From: Antarcticimicrobium luteum
GTDB taxonomy: Bacteria; Pseudomonadota; Alphaproteobacteria; Rhodobacterales; Rhodobacteraceae
Direction: 5' to 3'
DNA length: 64,000 nt
Assembly (NCBI RefSeq): GCF_004358185.1
Contig: NZ_SMUV01000073.1
Location: 62,001 to 126,000, forward strand
Shown here: positions 53,656-62,492 of the stretch, piece after piece
Numbering within the stretch: position 1 is the stretch's first letter
Layout of the letters: the number at the start of each line of letters is the position of its first letter
Notes under the pieces: model-generated
The model's database searches: none
The model's input: the letters and a program-made list of their open reading frames with translations, nothing else
Told to the model about the DNA's origin: nothing
Translations under genes and position numbers: made by a program

Positions 53656-55667
53656 GCCGCCGCGAGGCCACGGCCCCGGAGCAGGGCCTCCACCCCCGGC
53701 AGACGGCCGCGGAAGGCGATGTAGAGCTCTTCAGGCTCCTGCGAGCCGCCGGCAGAAAGGATGAAGCGTTCCAGCGCCTCGGCGCGGGCCGGGTCGAAGG
53801 CATCCTCGTCCTCCTCGAAGGCGGCGAAGGCGTCGGCGTCCATCACCTCGGACCACATGTAGCTGTAGTACCCCGAGCTGTAGCCGTCGCCGGAAAAGAC
53901 ATGGGCGAATTGCGGCGTGGCATGGCGCATCCCGATAGCGTGCGGCATGCCGATGTCGGCCAGCACCTCGGCCTGTTTCGCCATCGGATCGGCGGGGGCC
54001 GCCCCCTCGTGAAAGGCCAGATCGACCAGGGCCGAGGCGACATATTCCACGGTCTGGAACCCCATGTCGAAATTCCCGGCCTTCAGCAGCTTGTCGCGCA
54101 TCGCATCCGGCATCGGCGCGCCGGTCTCCACATGGGTGGCGAATTCGGACAGCACTTCGGGGACTTCGAGCCAGTGTTCGTACAGTTGGCTCGGCAGTTC
54201 GACGAAATCGCGCGCAACCGATGTGCCCGAGATGCTCTCATAGGTCACATCCGACAAAAGCTGGTGCAGCGCGTGGCCGAACTCGTGGAACAGTGTGCGC
54301 GCATCGTCATGGGACAGCAGTGCCGGATCGCCCTTGGCAAAGTTGCACACGTTGATCACCACCGGCGCCTGCGCCTCGGGGAATTTCGCCTGGGACCGCA
54401 TGGCGCTGCACCAGGCGCCCGAGCGTTTCGCGCCGCGGGCGAAATAGTCGCCGATGAAGACACCCACATGCGCGCCCTGCCGCGTCACCTCCCAGGCCCG
54501 GCAATCGGGGTGATAGAGGGGCACGTCGAGCGGCGCGAACTCCAGCCCGAACAGCCGCGTCGCGCAGGCGAAGGCCGCCTCGATCATCCGGTCGAGCTGG
54601 AAATAGGGTTTCAACGCCGCCTCATCGAGATCGTGCTCGGCCCGGCGCCGTTTCTCGGCGTAATAACGCCAGTCCCAGGGTTCCAGATCGCCGTTGAGGC
54701 CATCCTCGCGCATCATGCCGGTCAATATCCGGGCATCGGCCTCGGCCTGCGCCTTGGCGGGCTGCCAGACCTGCATCAGCAGATCCCTGACCGCCTCGGG
54801 CGTCTTGGCCATCTCGGTTTCCAGCTTGTAGGCGGCGAAATTGTCGTAGCCCAGCAGCCACGCCCGCTCTTCGCGCAGCTTGAGGATCTCGGCGGCGACC
54901 TCCCGGTTGTCGGTCTCGCCGCCACCGGCGCCGCGCGCGGCCCAGGCGCGCCAGGCGGTTTCCCGCAGGTCGCGGCGGGGCGAGAATTGCAGGAACGGCA
55001 CGATCAGCGAGCGTGACAGCGTGATCACCGGCCCACCCAGGCTGTTTTCCTCGCCCGCCATGCGGGCGGTCCGGATCACGAAATCGGGCAGCCCCTCGAG
55101 ATCGTCTTCGGAGAGGTGCATCCGCCAGCCGCGTTCGTCAGCCAGCAGGTTCTGGGTGAACCGCGTGCCCAGCGTCGCCAGCCGGGCCTTGATCTGTTTC
55201 ATCCGATCGGCCGCCTCGCCCTCCAGCGCGGCGCCGGCGCGGACGAAACCGCGATGGGTGAGCATCAGCACCCGCGCCTGTTCCGGGCTCAGCCCCAGCG
55301 CATTGCGCCGCGCCCAGAGATCGGCGACACGGGCGAACAGCGCGGTGTTCGCGGAAATCTCGGAATAATGCGCGGCCAGCTTGGGGGAGAAGTCGCGTTG
55401 CAAGGCCTCGCGCGCCGGGTTGCTGTCCGCCCCCGTCACGGTGAAGAACACCGACAGCACCTTGTCCAGCGCCTTGCCCGCCGCCTCCAGCGCCTCGATG
55501 GTATTGGCGAATGTGGGCGGCTCGGGGTTTTCCGTGATCGCCGCGATCTCGTCGCGGTGGGCGGCCAGCGCCAGCTCCAGCGCCGGGGCGAAATCCTCGT
55601 CGGACATGGCGTCGAAGGGGGCGATCCGGAACGGGGCGTTCCAGTCGGACAGGATCGGATTGTTCAT
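53652..55667 (-). CDS. M3-family zinc metallopeptidase (oligopeptidase A/Dcp type)
   Basis: 671 residues. The zinc motif HEFGHALH (HExxH) is followed 24 residues on by the third ligand Glu in DFVELPSQLYEHW, and the lower C-terminal part matches dipeptidyl-carboxypeptidase enzymes. It is a cytosolic oligopeptidase. AAAGGAG lies before the ATG at 55667. Whether it releases dipeptides (Dcp) or cleaves signal peptides (oligopeptidase A) cannot be told. Coupled to the downstream MmcQ/YjbR gene. Confidence 0.92.
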   Translation of the reverse strand: MNNPILSDWNAPFRIAPFDAMSDEDFAPALELALAAHRDEIAAITENPEPPTFANTIEALEAAGKALDKVLSVFFTVTGADSNPAREALQRDFSPKLAAHYSEISANTALFARVADLWARRNALGLSPEQARVLMLTHRGFVRAGAALEGEAADRMKQIKARLATLGTRFTQNLLADERGWRMHLSEDDLEGLPDFVIRTARMAGEENSLGGPVITLSRSLIVPFLQFSPRRDLRETAWRAWAARGAGGGETDNREVAAEILKLREERAWLLGYDNFAAYKLETEMAKTPEAVRDLLMQVWQPAKAQAEADARILTGMMREDGLNGDLEPWDWRYYAEKRRRAEHDLDEAALKPYFQLDRMIEAAFACATRLFGLEFAPLDVPLYHPDCRAWEVTRQGAHVGVFIGDYFARGAKRSGAWCSAMRSQAKFPEAQAPVVINVCNFAKGDPALLSHDDARTLFHEFGHALHQLLSDVTYESISGTSVARDFVELPSQLYEHWLEVPEVLSEFATHVETGAPMPDAMRDKLLKAGNFDMGFQTVEYVASALVDLAFHEGAAPADPMAKQAEVLADIGMPHAIGMRHATPQFAHVFSGDGYSSGYYSYMWSEVMDADAFAAFEEDEDAFDPARAEALERFILSAGGSQEPEELYIAFRGRLPGVEALLRGRGLAAA

Positions 55668-55772
55668 CGGGGTCTCCTTTGCCTTTGCAAGCTATGCAGT
55701 GTGCGGGGAATGTCTAGGGGCGGTTATGACCCTTGCGATTGCTTCAGCAGAAATCCGTGTTTCAGAAGAAAT

Positions 55773-55850
55773 CCCGGCGCGGTCTCAAGGCCGAAGGCCG
55801 CCGGGCAAGTGCCGGTCCGTGGGGGCGGTCCGGCGCTTGCGCGGCCTGTT
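55773..55850 (-). repeat. Copy of the dispersed two-hairpin repeat
   Basis: Hairpin 2 arms CCCGGCG (55773-55779) and CGCCGGG (55799-55805), then hairpin 1, GCAAGTGCCGG...CCGGCGCTTGC, and CGGCCTGTTCTG. It matches the 34362-34441 copy in the same orientation and order with a few changes, mostly in the stems. Confidence 0.78.
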
Positions 55851-55891
55851 CTGTGGGGCAGCCGGTGAAGCGGCGCAGCCCAATCGCCTCT

Positions 55892-56953
55892 CTACGATTG
55901 CGCGACGATCCCGCCACAAACCGGGCAGTCCGCGCGCCGTTTCAGCGCGAATTTGCGCGTCTCGCCATAAAGCGCGTCATAGATCAGCATCTGGCCGCGC
56001 AGCGGTGCGCCGGCATCGGCGATGACCTTGACCGCCTCGACCGCCATCATCGCGCCCACCACGCCGGGCAGCGGCGCGATCACCCCCGCCTCGGCGCAGG
56101 AGGGGGCAAGGCCGGGCGCCGGCGCCTGCGGAAAGATGCACTGGTAACAGGGCGCGCCCCGGGCCGGGTCAAAGACGCTCACCTGCCCCTCCCACTGCGC
56201 CAGCGCGCCGGAGATCAGCGGCTTGCCCTGTGCCACGGCGGTGCGGTTGGCGAGGTAGCGGGAGGCGAAATTGTCGGTGCCGTCGAGGATCACATCGTAG
56301 TCGGCGAAAAGCTCGCCGGCGATCTCCTCGTCCAGCCTGCGGTGATAGGGGCGGATGGCGACATGGGGGTTGAGCGCGCGGATCGCGAGCTCGGCCGAGA
56401 ACACCTTTGGCGTGCCGATCCGCGCCTCGGTGTGGATCACCTGCCGCTGCAGGTTGGAGCCGTCGACCGCGTCATCGTCGATCACCCCGATGGTGCCGAC
56501 CCCGGCGGCCGCGAGATAGAGCAGCGCCGGCGAGCCGAGCCCCCCCGCCCCGATCACCAGGACCCGCGCCTGTTTCAACCGCTTCTGCCCCGGCCCGCCC
56601 AGCTCGCGCAGCACGATGTGGCGGGCATAGCGGTTCAGCTCGGCCTCGGAGAAGGTGCCCGGTTTTGGCGCCGGCGTGGCCTGTGTCTCTCGCCTGGCCC
56701 CGGCCCGACGCTTCAGCGCGCGCACGCCCCGGCCATAGACCAGCGCGATCAGCGCCGCGCCGCCCAGCATCAGCCAGAGCGCCGGGGATTTCCCGGTCGC
56801 CAGCCGCAGCGCGTGCCCCTCGGGCAAAACCAGATGCAGCGCGATAACCGCGAGATAAAGCAGCCCGACCATCGCCCAGCGCAGCCGATGCGGCAGCCCG
56901 GCGGCCCAGCCGATGGCCCAGAGCGCGGCAGCCAGAACCAGAACCAGCAGCAT
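55892..56953 (-). CDS. Membrane-anchored ThiF/MoeB-type E1-like enzyme
   Basis: 353 residues. Unlike ordinary MoeB, it begins with two or three hydrophobic segments (about 3-17, 26-44, 60-76) before the E1-like domain (about 105-350). That domain has GAGGLGSPALLYLAAAG, the adenylation Asp/Arg pair region DDDAVDGSNLQRQVIH, DGTDNFASRYL, and the zinc pairs CYQC and CPVC. No rhodanese domain is attached. It would adenylate the C-terminus of a small sulfur-carrier protein (MoaD or ThiS-like) in the cytosol, at the membrane. Overlaps dut by 1 bp (TGATG). Confidence 0.85.
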   Translation of the reverse strand: MLLVLVLAAALWAIGWAAGLPHRLRWAMVGLLYLAVIALHLVLPEGHALRLATGKSPALWLMLGGAALIALVYGRGVRALKRRAGARRETQATPAPKPGTFSEAELNRYARHIVLRELGGPGQKRLKQARVLVIGAGGLGSPALLYLAAAGVGTIGVIDDDAVDGSNLQRQVIHTEARIGTPKVFSAELAIRALNPHVAIRPYHRRLDEEIAGELFADYDVILDGTDNFASRYLANRTAVAQGKPLISGALAQWEGQVSVFDPARGAPCYQCIFPQAPAPGLAPSCAEAGVIAPLPGVVGAMMAVEAVKVIADAGAPLRGQMLIYDALYGETRKFALKRRADCPVCGGIVAQS

Positions 56954-57408
56954 CAGCGCCGCCCCGTCGAGCCAAAACCGCCGGCGCCGCGCGCGGTCTC
57001 GGACAGATCGCCGGCCAGCTCAAAGCGCGCCTGCACCACCGGGGCCACGACCATCTGGGCGATGCGGTCGCCGTGGGCGATGCGAAACGGCTCGCTTCCT
57101 GCGTTCATCACGATCACCCCCAGCGGGCCGCGATAATCGCTGTCGATGGTGCCGGGGCTGTTGGGCAGGGTGATCCCGTGTTTCAGCGCCAGGCCCGAGC
57201 GCGGTCGGATCTGCACCTCGTAGCCGTCCGGGATCTCGATCCTCAGACCCGTGGGCACCAATGCCCGCGCCCCCGGCGCCAGCTCGATCCCGCCCCGGTC
57301 GGGAAAATTGGCGCGCAGGTCGGCGCCCGCCGCCCCCGGCGTTTCATAGCCGGGCAGCGGCACGTCCCGGTCCGCCTCGGTGTCATGGATCACCCGGATT
57401 GCAACCAT
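56953..57408 (-). CDS. dut: Deoxyuridine 5'-triphosphate nucleotidohydrolase
   Basis: 151 residues, the size of trimeric dUTPases. The five motifs are present: GAAGADLRA (1), [11 protein letters not shown] (2), [12 protein letters not shown] (3), GDRIAQMVV (4) and the C-terminal GAGGFGSTG (5). It hydrolyses dUTP to dUMP. AAGGGG precedes the ATG at 57408. It follows coaBC by 48 bp and is coupled to the ThiF-like gene, making a coaBC-dut-thiF-like operon, coaBC-dut being a common pairing. Confidence 0.97.
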   Translation of the reverse strand: MVAIRVIHDTEADRDVPLPGYETPGAAGADLRANFPDRGGIELAPGARALVPTGLRIEIPDGYEVQIRPRSGLALKHGITLPNSPGTIDSDYRGPLGVIVMNAGSEPFRIAHGDRIAQMVVAPVVQARFELAGDLSETARGAGGFGSTGRR

Positions 57409-57456
57409 TTGCGATGGCCCCTTGTCCTGTTCTGGTTCCTGTCTGCGCCGCCCGGC

Positions 57457-58653
57457 CTAATCGGCCAGCGCCGCCGCGATGCGCCGCGCCAGCCGGTCGG
57501 CCACCGCCGCCTTGCCCATGCGCGGCCAGTCCTCGCTGCCCGCCTCGGTGATCAGGGTCACCGCGTTTTCGGTCCCGCCCATGATGCCGGTCGCCGGGCG
57601 CACGTCATTGGCGACGATCCAGTCGCAGCCCTTGCGCGCGCGTTTGGCGGCGGCGTTCTCGATCACGTCGTCGGTCTCGGCGGCAAACCCCACCACCAGC
57701 CGCGGGCGCCCCTCGTCCAGGTGCGACACGGTTTTCAGGATGTCGGGGTTCTCGGCGAACTCCAGCACCGGCATGCCATCGCGGCTTTTCTTCAGCTTGC
57801 GGTCAGAGGCGCTGGCGACGCGCCAGTCGGCCACTGCGGCGGCAAAGACGCCCGCGTCAGCAGGCAGCGCCGCCACGACAGCCGCCAGCATCTGCTGCGC
57901 GGTCTCCACCGCCACCACCTCGACCCCCTGCGGCGGCGGCACATCGGCCGGGCCGGTGACAAAGACCACCTGCGCGCCCAGGGCGGCCAGCGCCGCGGCG
58001 ATCGCCGTGCCCTGCGCGCCGGAGGAGCGGTTGGCGATATAGCGCACCGGGTCGATCGGCTCATGGGTCGGCCCCGAGGTCACGACGATGCGCTTTCCCG
58101 CCAGCGGCCCGCCGGAAAGCTGCCCCTCGATTGCCGCGACGATCTCGGCGGGTTCGGCCATGCGGCCGGGGCCGAACTCGCCGCAGGCCATCGCGCCGTC
58201 ATTCGGCCCGACGACGGCGATCCTGTCCTGGACCAGCTGCGACAGGTTGCGCCGGGTCGCCGGATGCTCCCACATCCGGACATTCATCGCCGGGGCCAGC
58301 AGCACCGGGGTATCGGTCGCCAGAAGCAGGGTCGAGGCCAGATCGTCGGCAAGCCCGGCCGCCATCTTGGCCATCAGGTCGGCCGTCGCCGGGGCCACCA
58401 CCACCAGATCGGCGCTGCGCGAAAGCTGGATATGCCCCATCTCGGCCTCGTCGGTGAGATCGAAGAGATCGCGGTAAACCCTGTTGCCCGCCAGCGCCGA
58501 GACCGACAGCGGCGTGACGAACTGCTCGCCGCCCCGGGTCAGCACCGGGGTCACCTGCGCGCCCTGATCCTGCAACCGGCGGATCAGATCCAGCGACTTG
58601 TAGGCGGCGATGCCGCCGCCGATGATCAGCAGAATGCGCCTGTTCGCCAGCAT
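57457..58653 (-). CDS. coaBC: Phosphopantothenoylcysteine decarboxylase/synthetase
   Basis: 398 residues, bifunctional. The flavoprotein CoaC half (1-180) shows ILLIIGGGIAAYKSLDLIR, the substrate loop NVRMWEHPATRRN and the PASANT-like APATADLMAKMA. The CoaB half carries TSGPTHEPIDPVRYIANRSSG. Together they convert 4'-phosphopantothenate to phosphopantetheine for coenzyme A. GGGAGACGAGGG lies before the ATG. First gene of the operon with dut and the ThiF-like gene. Confidence 0.96.
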   Translation of the reverse strand: MLANRRILLIIGGGIAAYKSLDLIRRLQDQGAQVTPVLTRGGEQFVTPLSVSALAGNRVYRDLFDLTDEAEMGHIQLSRSADLVVVAPATADLMAKMAAGLADDLASTLLLATDTPVLLAPAMNVRMWEHPATRRNLSQLVQDRIAVVGPNDGAMACGEFGPGRMAEPAEIVAAIEGQLSGGPLAGKRIVVTSGPTHEPIDPVRYIANRSSGAQGTAIAAALAALGAQVVFVTGPADVPPPQGVEVVAVETAQQMLAAVVAALPADAGVFAAAVADWRVASASDRKLKKSRDGMPVLEFAENPDILKTVSHLDEGRPRLVVGFAAETDDVIENAAAKRARKGCDWIVANDVRPATGIMGGTENAVTLITEAGSEDWPRMGKAAVADRLARRIAAALAD

Positions 58654-58740
58654 CCCTCGTCTCCCGTTCCGCGCCGGACCGTCCGGCCGCGCCCAAGCCT
58701 AGGCAAGCGCGGCCCGATCCGCCAGAGGAGATTGCGCGGC

Positions 58741-59568
58741 TCAGCCGCCCTTGGTGAAGGCAGCGCAGGGATCGGGGCGCTCGGTCACGGGGCCGTCCAG
58801 CACCGCGTCGAACGCGCCCGCGATCTGCCCCGCCTCGGACTGGCCGAGGCTATAGAGCGAAACGTCCGGCGCAGCCCGGCGCAGATAGACCGGCACGCCG
58901 CGATCGGCGCGGGCATGACCGTTGCCGGTGATCACCACCACCGGCCCGCCGGTCTCGTCCAGCGCCCGCAACACCGCCCGCGCCAGCACGGCGTCGCGCA
59001 GCCGCTGGATCGCGACCAGCATCGGCAGCATCTCTGCGGGCATGGCGTTGCAATGGTTTTCCATCTGATCGGCCTCGCGCGCGGCCTGTTCGGCGGCCCC
59101 CAGCGGCACGGTCAGGCCGAACCGCGCGGCCTCTGCGCCAAAGGCTGCCGCGGCGCCGGTTTCCATCGCCTCGCGCGCGGCGCTGCGCGGCACCAGCGCG
59201 CCGTATTGCGACGCCCCCGCCGCCGCCCGGAACACCGGCAGATAGAGCTGCAGCGGCGGCCAGCCGGAGGTTTCCCAATCAGTCGCCGCCGCCAGCGCCG
59301 CCGGATCGCCGATCACCGCCGCGTCCAGTCTTGCCGCCGCCTCGGCGGTCAGCATTTCCCAGACCACGGCCCGGGGCGCGAGCGCCGAGACCGCCTCGGC
59401 CTGGAGCCGGTGATGCGCCGGGTTGTCGTGGATCTCGCCCAGCAGCACCACATCGGCGCCCGCCATCGCCGCCAGCGCATCCGCAGGCAAAGAGGCCGCC
59501 CCGGTCGGGACGGCCCTGACACTGCTGACAATGAGCGTCAGACTCAGAACGATCAGAAATCTCGTCAT
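58741..59568 (-). CDS. ChaN-type (DUF399) haem-binding protein
   Basis: 275 residues with an N-terminal signal (about 1-24). VVLLGEIHDNPAHHRLQAEA is the conserved ChaN start, and VVVITGNGHARADRGVP follows near the end. ChaN of Campylobacter binds paired haems and is an iron-regulated lipoprotein; this one lacks a Cys after its signal peptide, so it would be soluble periplasmic. Its start overlaps the rpoH stop by 4 bases, so it is translated with the sigma factor. Function unknown, possibly iron or haem stress. Confidence 0.86.
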   Translation of the reverse strand: MTRFLIVLSLTLIVSSVRAVPTGAASLPADALAAMAGADVVLLGEIHDNPAHHRLQAEAVSALAPRAVVWEMLTAEAAARLDAAVIGDPAALAAATDWETSGWPPLQLYLPVFRAAAGASQYGALVPRSAAREAMETGAAAAFGAEAARFGLTVPLGAAEQAAREADQMENHCNAMPAEMLPMLVAIQRLRDAVLARAVLRALDETGGPVVVITGNGHARADRGVPVYLRRAAPDVSLYSLGQSEAGQIAGAFDAVLDGPVTERPDPCAAFTKGG

Positions 59569-60443
59569 ACGAGGAAGTGTTGCACCTCGCGCGAGCGGGC
59601 TTCAAGGCTCTTGCGCATCTTCTGGAACGCCGCCGCCTCAAGCTGGCGCACCCGCTCTTTCGACAGGCCCAGCTCGGTTCCAAGGCTTTCCAGCGTCCTC
59701 GGCTCGTCGCGCAGCTTGCGCTCGCGCACGATCAGCCGCTCGCGGGCGTTCAGCGCCTGCATCGCCTCGACCAGCCAGTCGCGCAGCCGGGCGGTGTCAT
59801 GGCTGTCCTCGACCAGTTCGGCGCTCTGGGCGCTGTCATCCTCCAGCGTGTCGATCCATTCGCGGCCGTCCTCGTCGGCCGACTGCACCGCGTTGAGCGA
59901 GAAGTCCGACCCGGCGAGCCGCCCCTCCATCATCTCGACATCGCGCAGCGGCACGCCGATCTCGGTTGCGATCATGTGATGCAGCTGGTGCCGGTCCAGA
60001 ACCTCGCCCTGCGCGGCGGCCTCGCGCTCCAGCTTGGCCTGAACCCGGCGCATGTTGAAGAACAGCGATTTCTGACTGCTTGTCGAGCCGGTGCGCACCA
60101 TCGACCAGTTGCGCATCACGTAATCCTGGATGCTGGCCTTGATCCACCAGACCGCATAGGTGGAAAACCGCACACCGCGATCGGGGTCGAACTTGTCGGC
60201 GGCCTTCATCAGACCGAGGCCAGCCTCCTGGATCAGGTCGTTCATCGGTGCGCCATAGCGGCGGAATTTCGACGCCATCGAGATCGCCAGCCGCATGTAG
60301 GCGGTGATCAGCCGGTGCAGCGCCGCCTCGTCACGCTGATCGCGCCAGGCATAGGCCAGCCTGAGCTCGGTCTCGGCGTCCAGCAGCTCTGCCTTCATCG
60401 CGCGGCGCGACAGCGATTTGTCGTCGGTCCAAACCTGTGCCAT
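59565..60443 (-). CDS. rpoH: RNA polymerase sigma-32 factor, RpoHII type
   Basis: 292 residues. Region 2 includes MRLAISMASKFRRYGAPMNDLIQEAGLGLMKAADKFDP and VWWIKASIQDYVMRNWSMVR, and region 4 ends in LSKERVRQLEAAAFQKMR. The short N-terminus (MAQVWTDDKSLSRRAM) resembles the second sigma-32 of Rhodobacterales, which in Rhodobacter responds to singlet oxygen under RpoE control. I saw no clear RpoE promoter upstream. AAGGGGGAAGAG lies before the ATG. Coupled to a ChaN-like gene. Confidence 0.92.
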   Translation of the reverse strand: MAQVWTDDKSLSRRAMKAELLDAETELRLAYAWRDQRDEAALHRLITAYMRLAISMASKFRRYGAPMNDLIQEAGLGLMKAADKFDPDRGVRFSTYAVWWIKASIQDYVMRNWSMVRTGSTSSQKSLFFNMRRVQAKLEREAAAQGEVLDRHQLHHMIATEIGVPLRDVEMMEGRLAGSDFSLNAVQSADEDGREWIDTLEDDSAQSAELVEDSHDTARLRDWLVEAMQALNARERLIVRERKLRDEPRTLESLGTELGLSKERVRQLEAAAFQKMRKSLEARSREVQHFLV

Positions 60444-60542
60444 CTCTTCCCCCTTAACTCAGCCTAATTCGGTGCCGCATCTTGTCTGGCGGCATGATCG
60501 TGCTACGCATGCCGGTCCATGGCGGATCACAAAAGGCAAAAC

Positions 60543-61064
60543 ATGTCTTCGGGACTCATATTCATACTCGGTGGCGCGGCCTCCGGCAAATCCGAATTCG
60601 CCGAGGCGCTGGCCCTGGAATCCGGCCTGTCCGCGCATTATCTGGCCACCGGCGAGGCCCTCGACGAGGAAATGCGCCATAAGGTCAAGGCCCATCGCGC
60701 CCGTCGCGGCGCCGAATGGATCACCCACGAGGCGCCGCTCGACCCCGCGCCGGTGCTGGCCGCGCTGGATCACGATTGCGTGTGCCTGTTCGATTGCGCG
60801 ACCTTCTGGCTCAGCAACCAGCTGATGCGGGACGGCGATCTGGCCGCCGCCGAGGCGCGGCTGCTGGACGCGCTGACGGATTGTCCGGCCCGGGTCATCG
60901 TCGTCTCCAACGAGGTCGGCCAGGGCATCGTGCCCGCCGATGCGCTGTCGCGCCGGTTCCGCGAGGCGCAGGGCCGGCTGAACATCGCGCTGGCCGCCCG
61001 CGCCGGTCTGGTGGTGCAGGTGGTCGCCGGCCTGCCCAACGTGCTGAAGGGGGCGTTGCCATGA
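60543..61064 (+). CDS. cobU: Adenosylcobinamide kinase/guanylyltransferase
   Basis: 173 residues. FILGGAASGKSEFAE is the P-loop, and the conserved LATGEALDEEMRHKVKAHRARRG follows, as in CobU/CobP, with ITHE and LSNQLM in the later part. It phosphorylates adenosylcobinamide and adds GMP in late vitamin B12 assembly. AAAAGG lies 7 nt before the ATG at 60543 (ATG 60519 is an alternative). It overlaps the next gene by 4 bp; that gene is a histidine phosphatase probably serving the same pathway. Confidence 0.95.
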   Translation: MSSGLIFILGGAASGKSEFAEALALESGLSAHYLATGEALDEEMRHKVKAHRARRGAEWITHEAPLDPAPVLAALDHDCVCLFDCATFWLSNQLMRDGDLAAAEARLLDALTDCPARVIVVSNEVGQGIVPADALSRRFREAQGRLNIALAARAGLVVQVVAGLPNVLKGALP

Positions 61065-61639
61065 CCCGCCTGCATCTGGTCCGCCACGGCCCCACCCATG
61101 CCAGGGGCATGGTCGGCTGGTCCGACCTGCCCGCCGATCTGTCCGACACCGCCGCCCTCTCCCGGCTGTCGGCGCATCTGCCGGAGCGGGCGGTGGTGGT
61201 CTCGTCGGACCTGTCCCGCGCCGCCGCCACCGCCGACGCGATTCAGGGCGCGCGCCGGCGCCTGCCGCATCGCCGGGCGCTGCGCGAGATCAATTTCGGC
61301 AGTTGGGAGCTGCGCAGTTTTCGCGACATCGAGGCCGAAGACCCCGGGCGAGCCCGCGCCTATTGGGACACCCCCGGCGAGACCCGCCCCCCCGGCGGCG
61401 AAAGCTGGCATCAGGTCCGTGCCCGGGTCGACGCCGCCATCGACGCGCTGATCGCCGAACATGTCGGCGGCGATCTGATCGTGGTGGCCCATTTCGGCGT
61501 GATCGTGACCCAGATCCAGCGGGCGCTGGCGCTCGACTCCACGCAGGCCTTCGGCCACCGCATCGACAATCTGTCGGTTACCGAGATCGGCCGGGACGGC
61601 ACCGTCTGGAACGTGGGCCGGATCAATCACATCCCGTGA
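61061..61639 (+). CDS. Histidine phosphatase, probable alpha-ribazole phosphatase
   Basis: 192 residues. LHLVRHGPTHA gives the RHG catalytic motif, with SSDLSRAAATADA, REINFGSWELR and the second His in VVAHFGVIV. In B12 pathways, CobC dephosphorylates alpha-ribazole phosphate; its 4-bp overlap with cobU supports that assignment. A general phosphoglycerate mutase-like phosphatase is the fallback reading. No further cob genes are in the window. Confidence 0.83.
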   Translation: MTRLHLVRHGPTHARGMVGWSDLPADLSDTAALSRLSAHLPERAVVVSSDLSRAAATADAIQGARRRLPHRRALREINFGSWELRSFRDIEAEDPGRARAYWDTPGETRPPGGESWHQVRARVDAAIDALIAEHVGGDLIVVAHFGVIVTQIQRALALDSTQAFGHRIDNLSVTEIGRDGTVWNVGRINHIP

Positions 61640-61698
61640 CGAAGGGCTGCACAAAACGTCGTTGGGCGCGGGGCGCGCGCCCGGTCTAGGTTGCGCCC

Positions 61699-62385
61699 AT
61701 GACCTATGATCTTTTCCTCGGCGACCGGATGTATTCCAGCTGGTCGCTGCGCGGCTGGCTGATGCTCGAGAAATTCGGCCTCCCCTGCCGCACCCATATG
61801 GTGGGCCTCTACGGCGGCACCATGGCCCGGGATCTCGCGCCGCTGGCGCCGGCGCGGCTGGTGCCGGTGCTGCGCACGCCCGAGGGCACGGTGGTGGGCG
61901 AAACGCTGGCCATGGCCGAAACGCTCGCCGAACGGCACCCCGACGCCGGGCTCTGGCCCGGGGACGCCGCCGCCCGCGCCGCCGCCCGCTGGCTCTGCGC
62001 CGAGATGGCGACCGGCTTTGCCGCCCTGCGCGCCGACTGCCCGATGCAGTTCCAGCGCCAGTACATCGGCTTTGCCCCCTCCCCCGCGGTCCAGGCCGAT
62101 CTGGCGCGGCTGGAAACCCTCTGGAGCCATGCCCGCGCCGTCTCCGGCGCCGCCGAAGGCTGGCTTTTCGGCGGCTACAGCCTGGCCGATGTGTTCTACA
62201 CCCCGGTGGCGGCCCGGATCATCGGCTATGACCTGGCGGTCGGCGAGGACGCGCGCGCCTATTGCACGGCGCTGCTCTCCGACCCGGCGGTGCGGGCCTG
62301 GCGGCGGCAGGCGCAAGAGGTCACCTATGACCCCGAACCCTATGCCTGCAGCCTGGCCTCGACCGATTGGCCGATTGCCGACTGA
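61699..62385 (+). CDS. Glutathione S-transferase family protein
   Basis: 228 residues. The thioredoxin-like domain begins MTYDLFLGDRMYSSWSLRGWLMLEKFGLP; its Tyr/Ser pair near the N-terminus fits a catalytic site, and ETLAMAETLAERHP binds the glutathione gamma-glutamyl end. The C-terminal helical domain ends YDPEPYACSLASTDWP. It is a cytosolic GST of unknown substrate, separate from the YghU-type gene at 16760. Monocistronic. Confidence 0.85.
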   Translation: MTYDLFLGDRMYSSWSLRGWLMLEKFGLPCRTHMVGLYGGTMARDLAPLAPARLVPVLRTPEGTVVGETLAMAETLAERHPDAGLWPGDAAARAAARWLCAEMATGFAALRADCPMQFQRQYIGFAPSPAVQADLARLETLWSHARAVSGAAEGWLFGGYSLADVFYTPVAARIIGYDLAVGEDARAYCTALLSDPAVRAWRRQAQEVTYDPEPYACSLASTDWPIAD

Positions 62386-62438
62386 TCCCTTCCGGCCTGC
62401 CGGACTGCCCCGATCCAGCGGCGCCCCTCGCGGCGCCG

Positions 62439-62453
62439 TTAACCCTTTCTAAA
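62439..62453 (+). promoter_or_regulatory. CtrA-like box upstream of comM
   Basis: TTAACCCTTTCTAAA fits the CtrA consensus TTAA-N7-TTAA with one mismatch. Its centre is 47 bp before the comM ATG. comM belongs to the CtrA regulon in Rhodobacter capsulatus. Confidence 0.5.
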
Positions 62454-62492
62454 CCACGCGACCGCTAGCGATGGTCGGACAACCGTCCTCAC

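Noticed and set aside
60451-60470. TTAACTCAGCCTAATT upstream of rpoH as a CtrA box
   Set aside because: The second half TAAT departs from TTAA at two positions, and it lies at the ribosome-binding site of rpoH.
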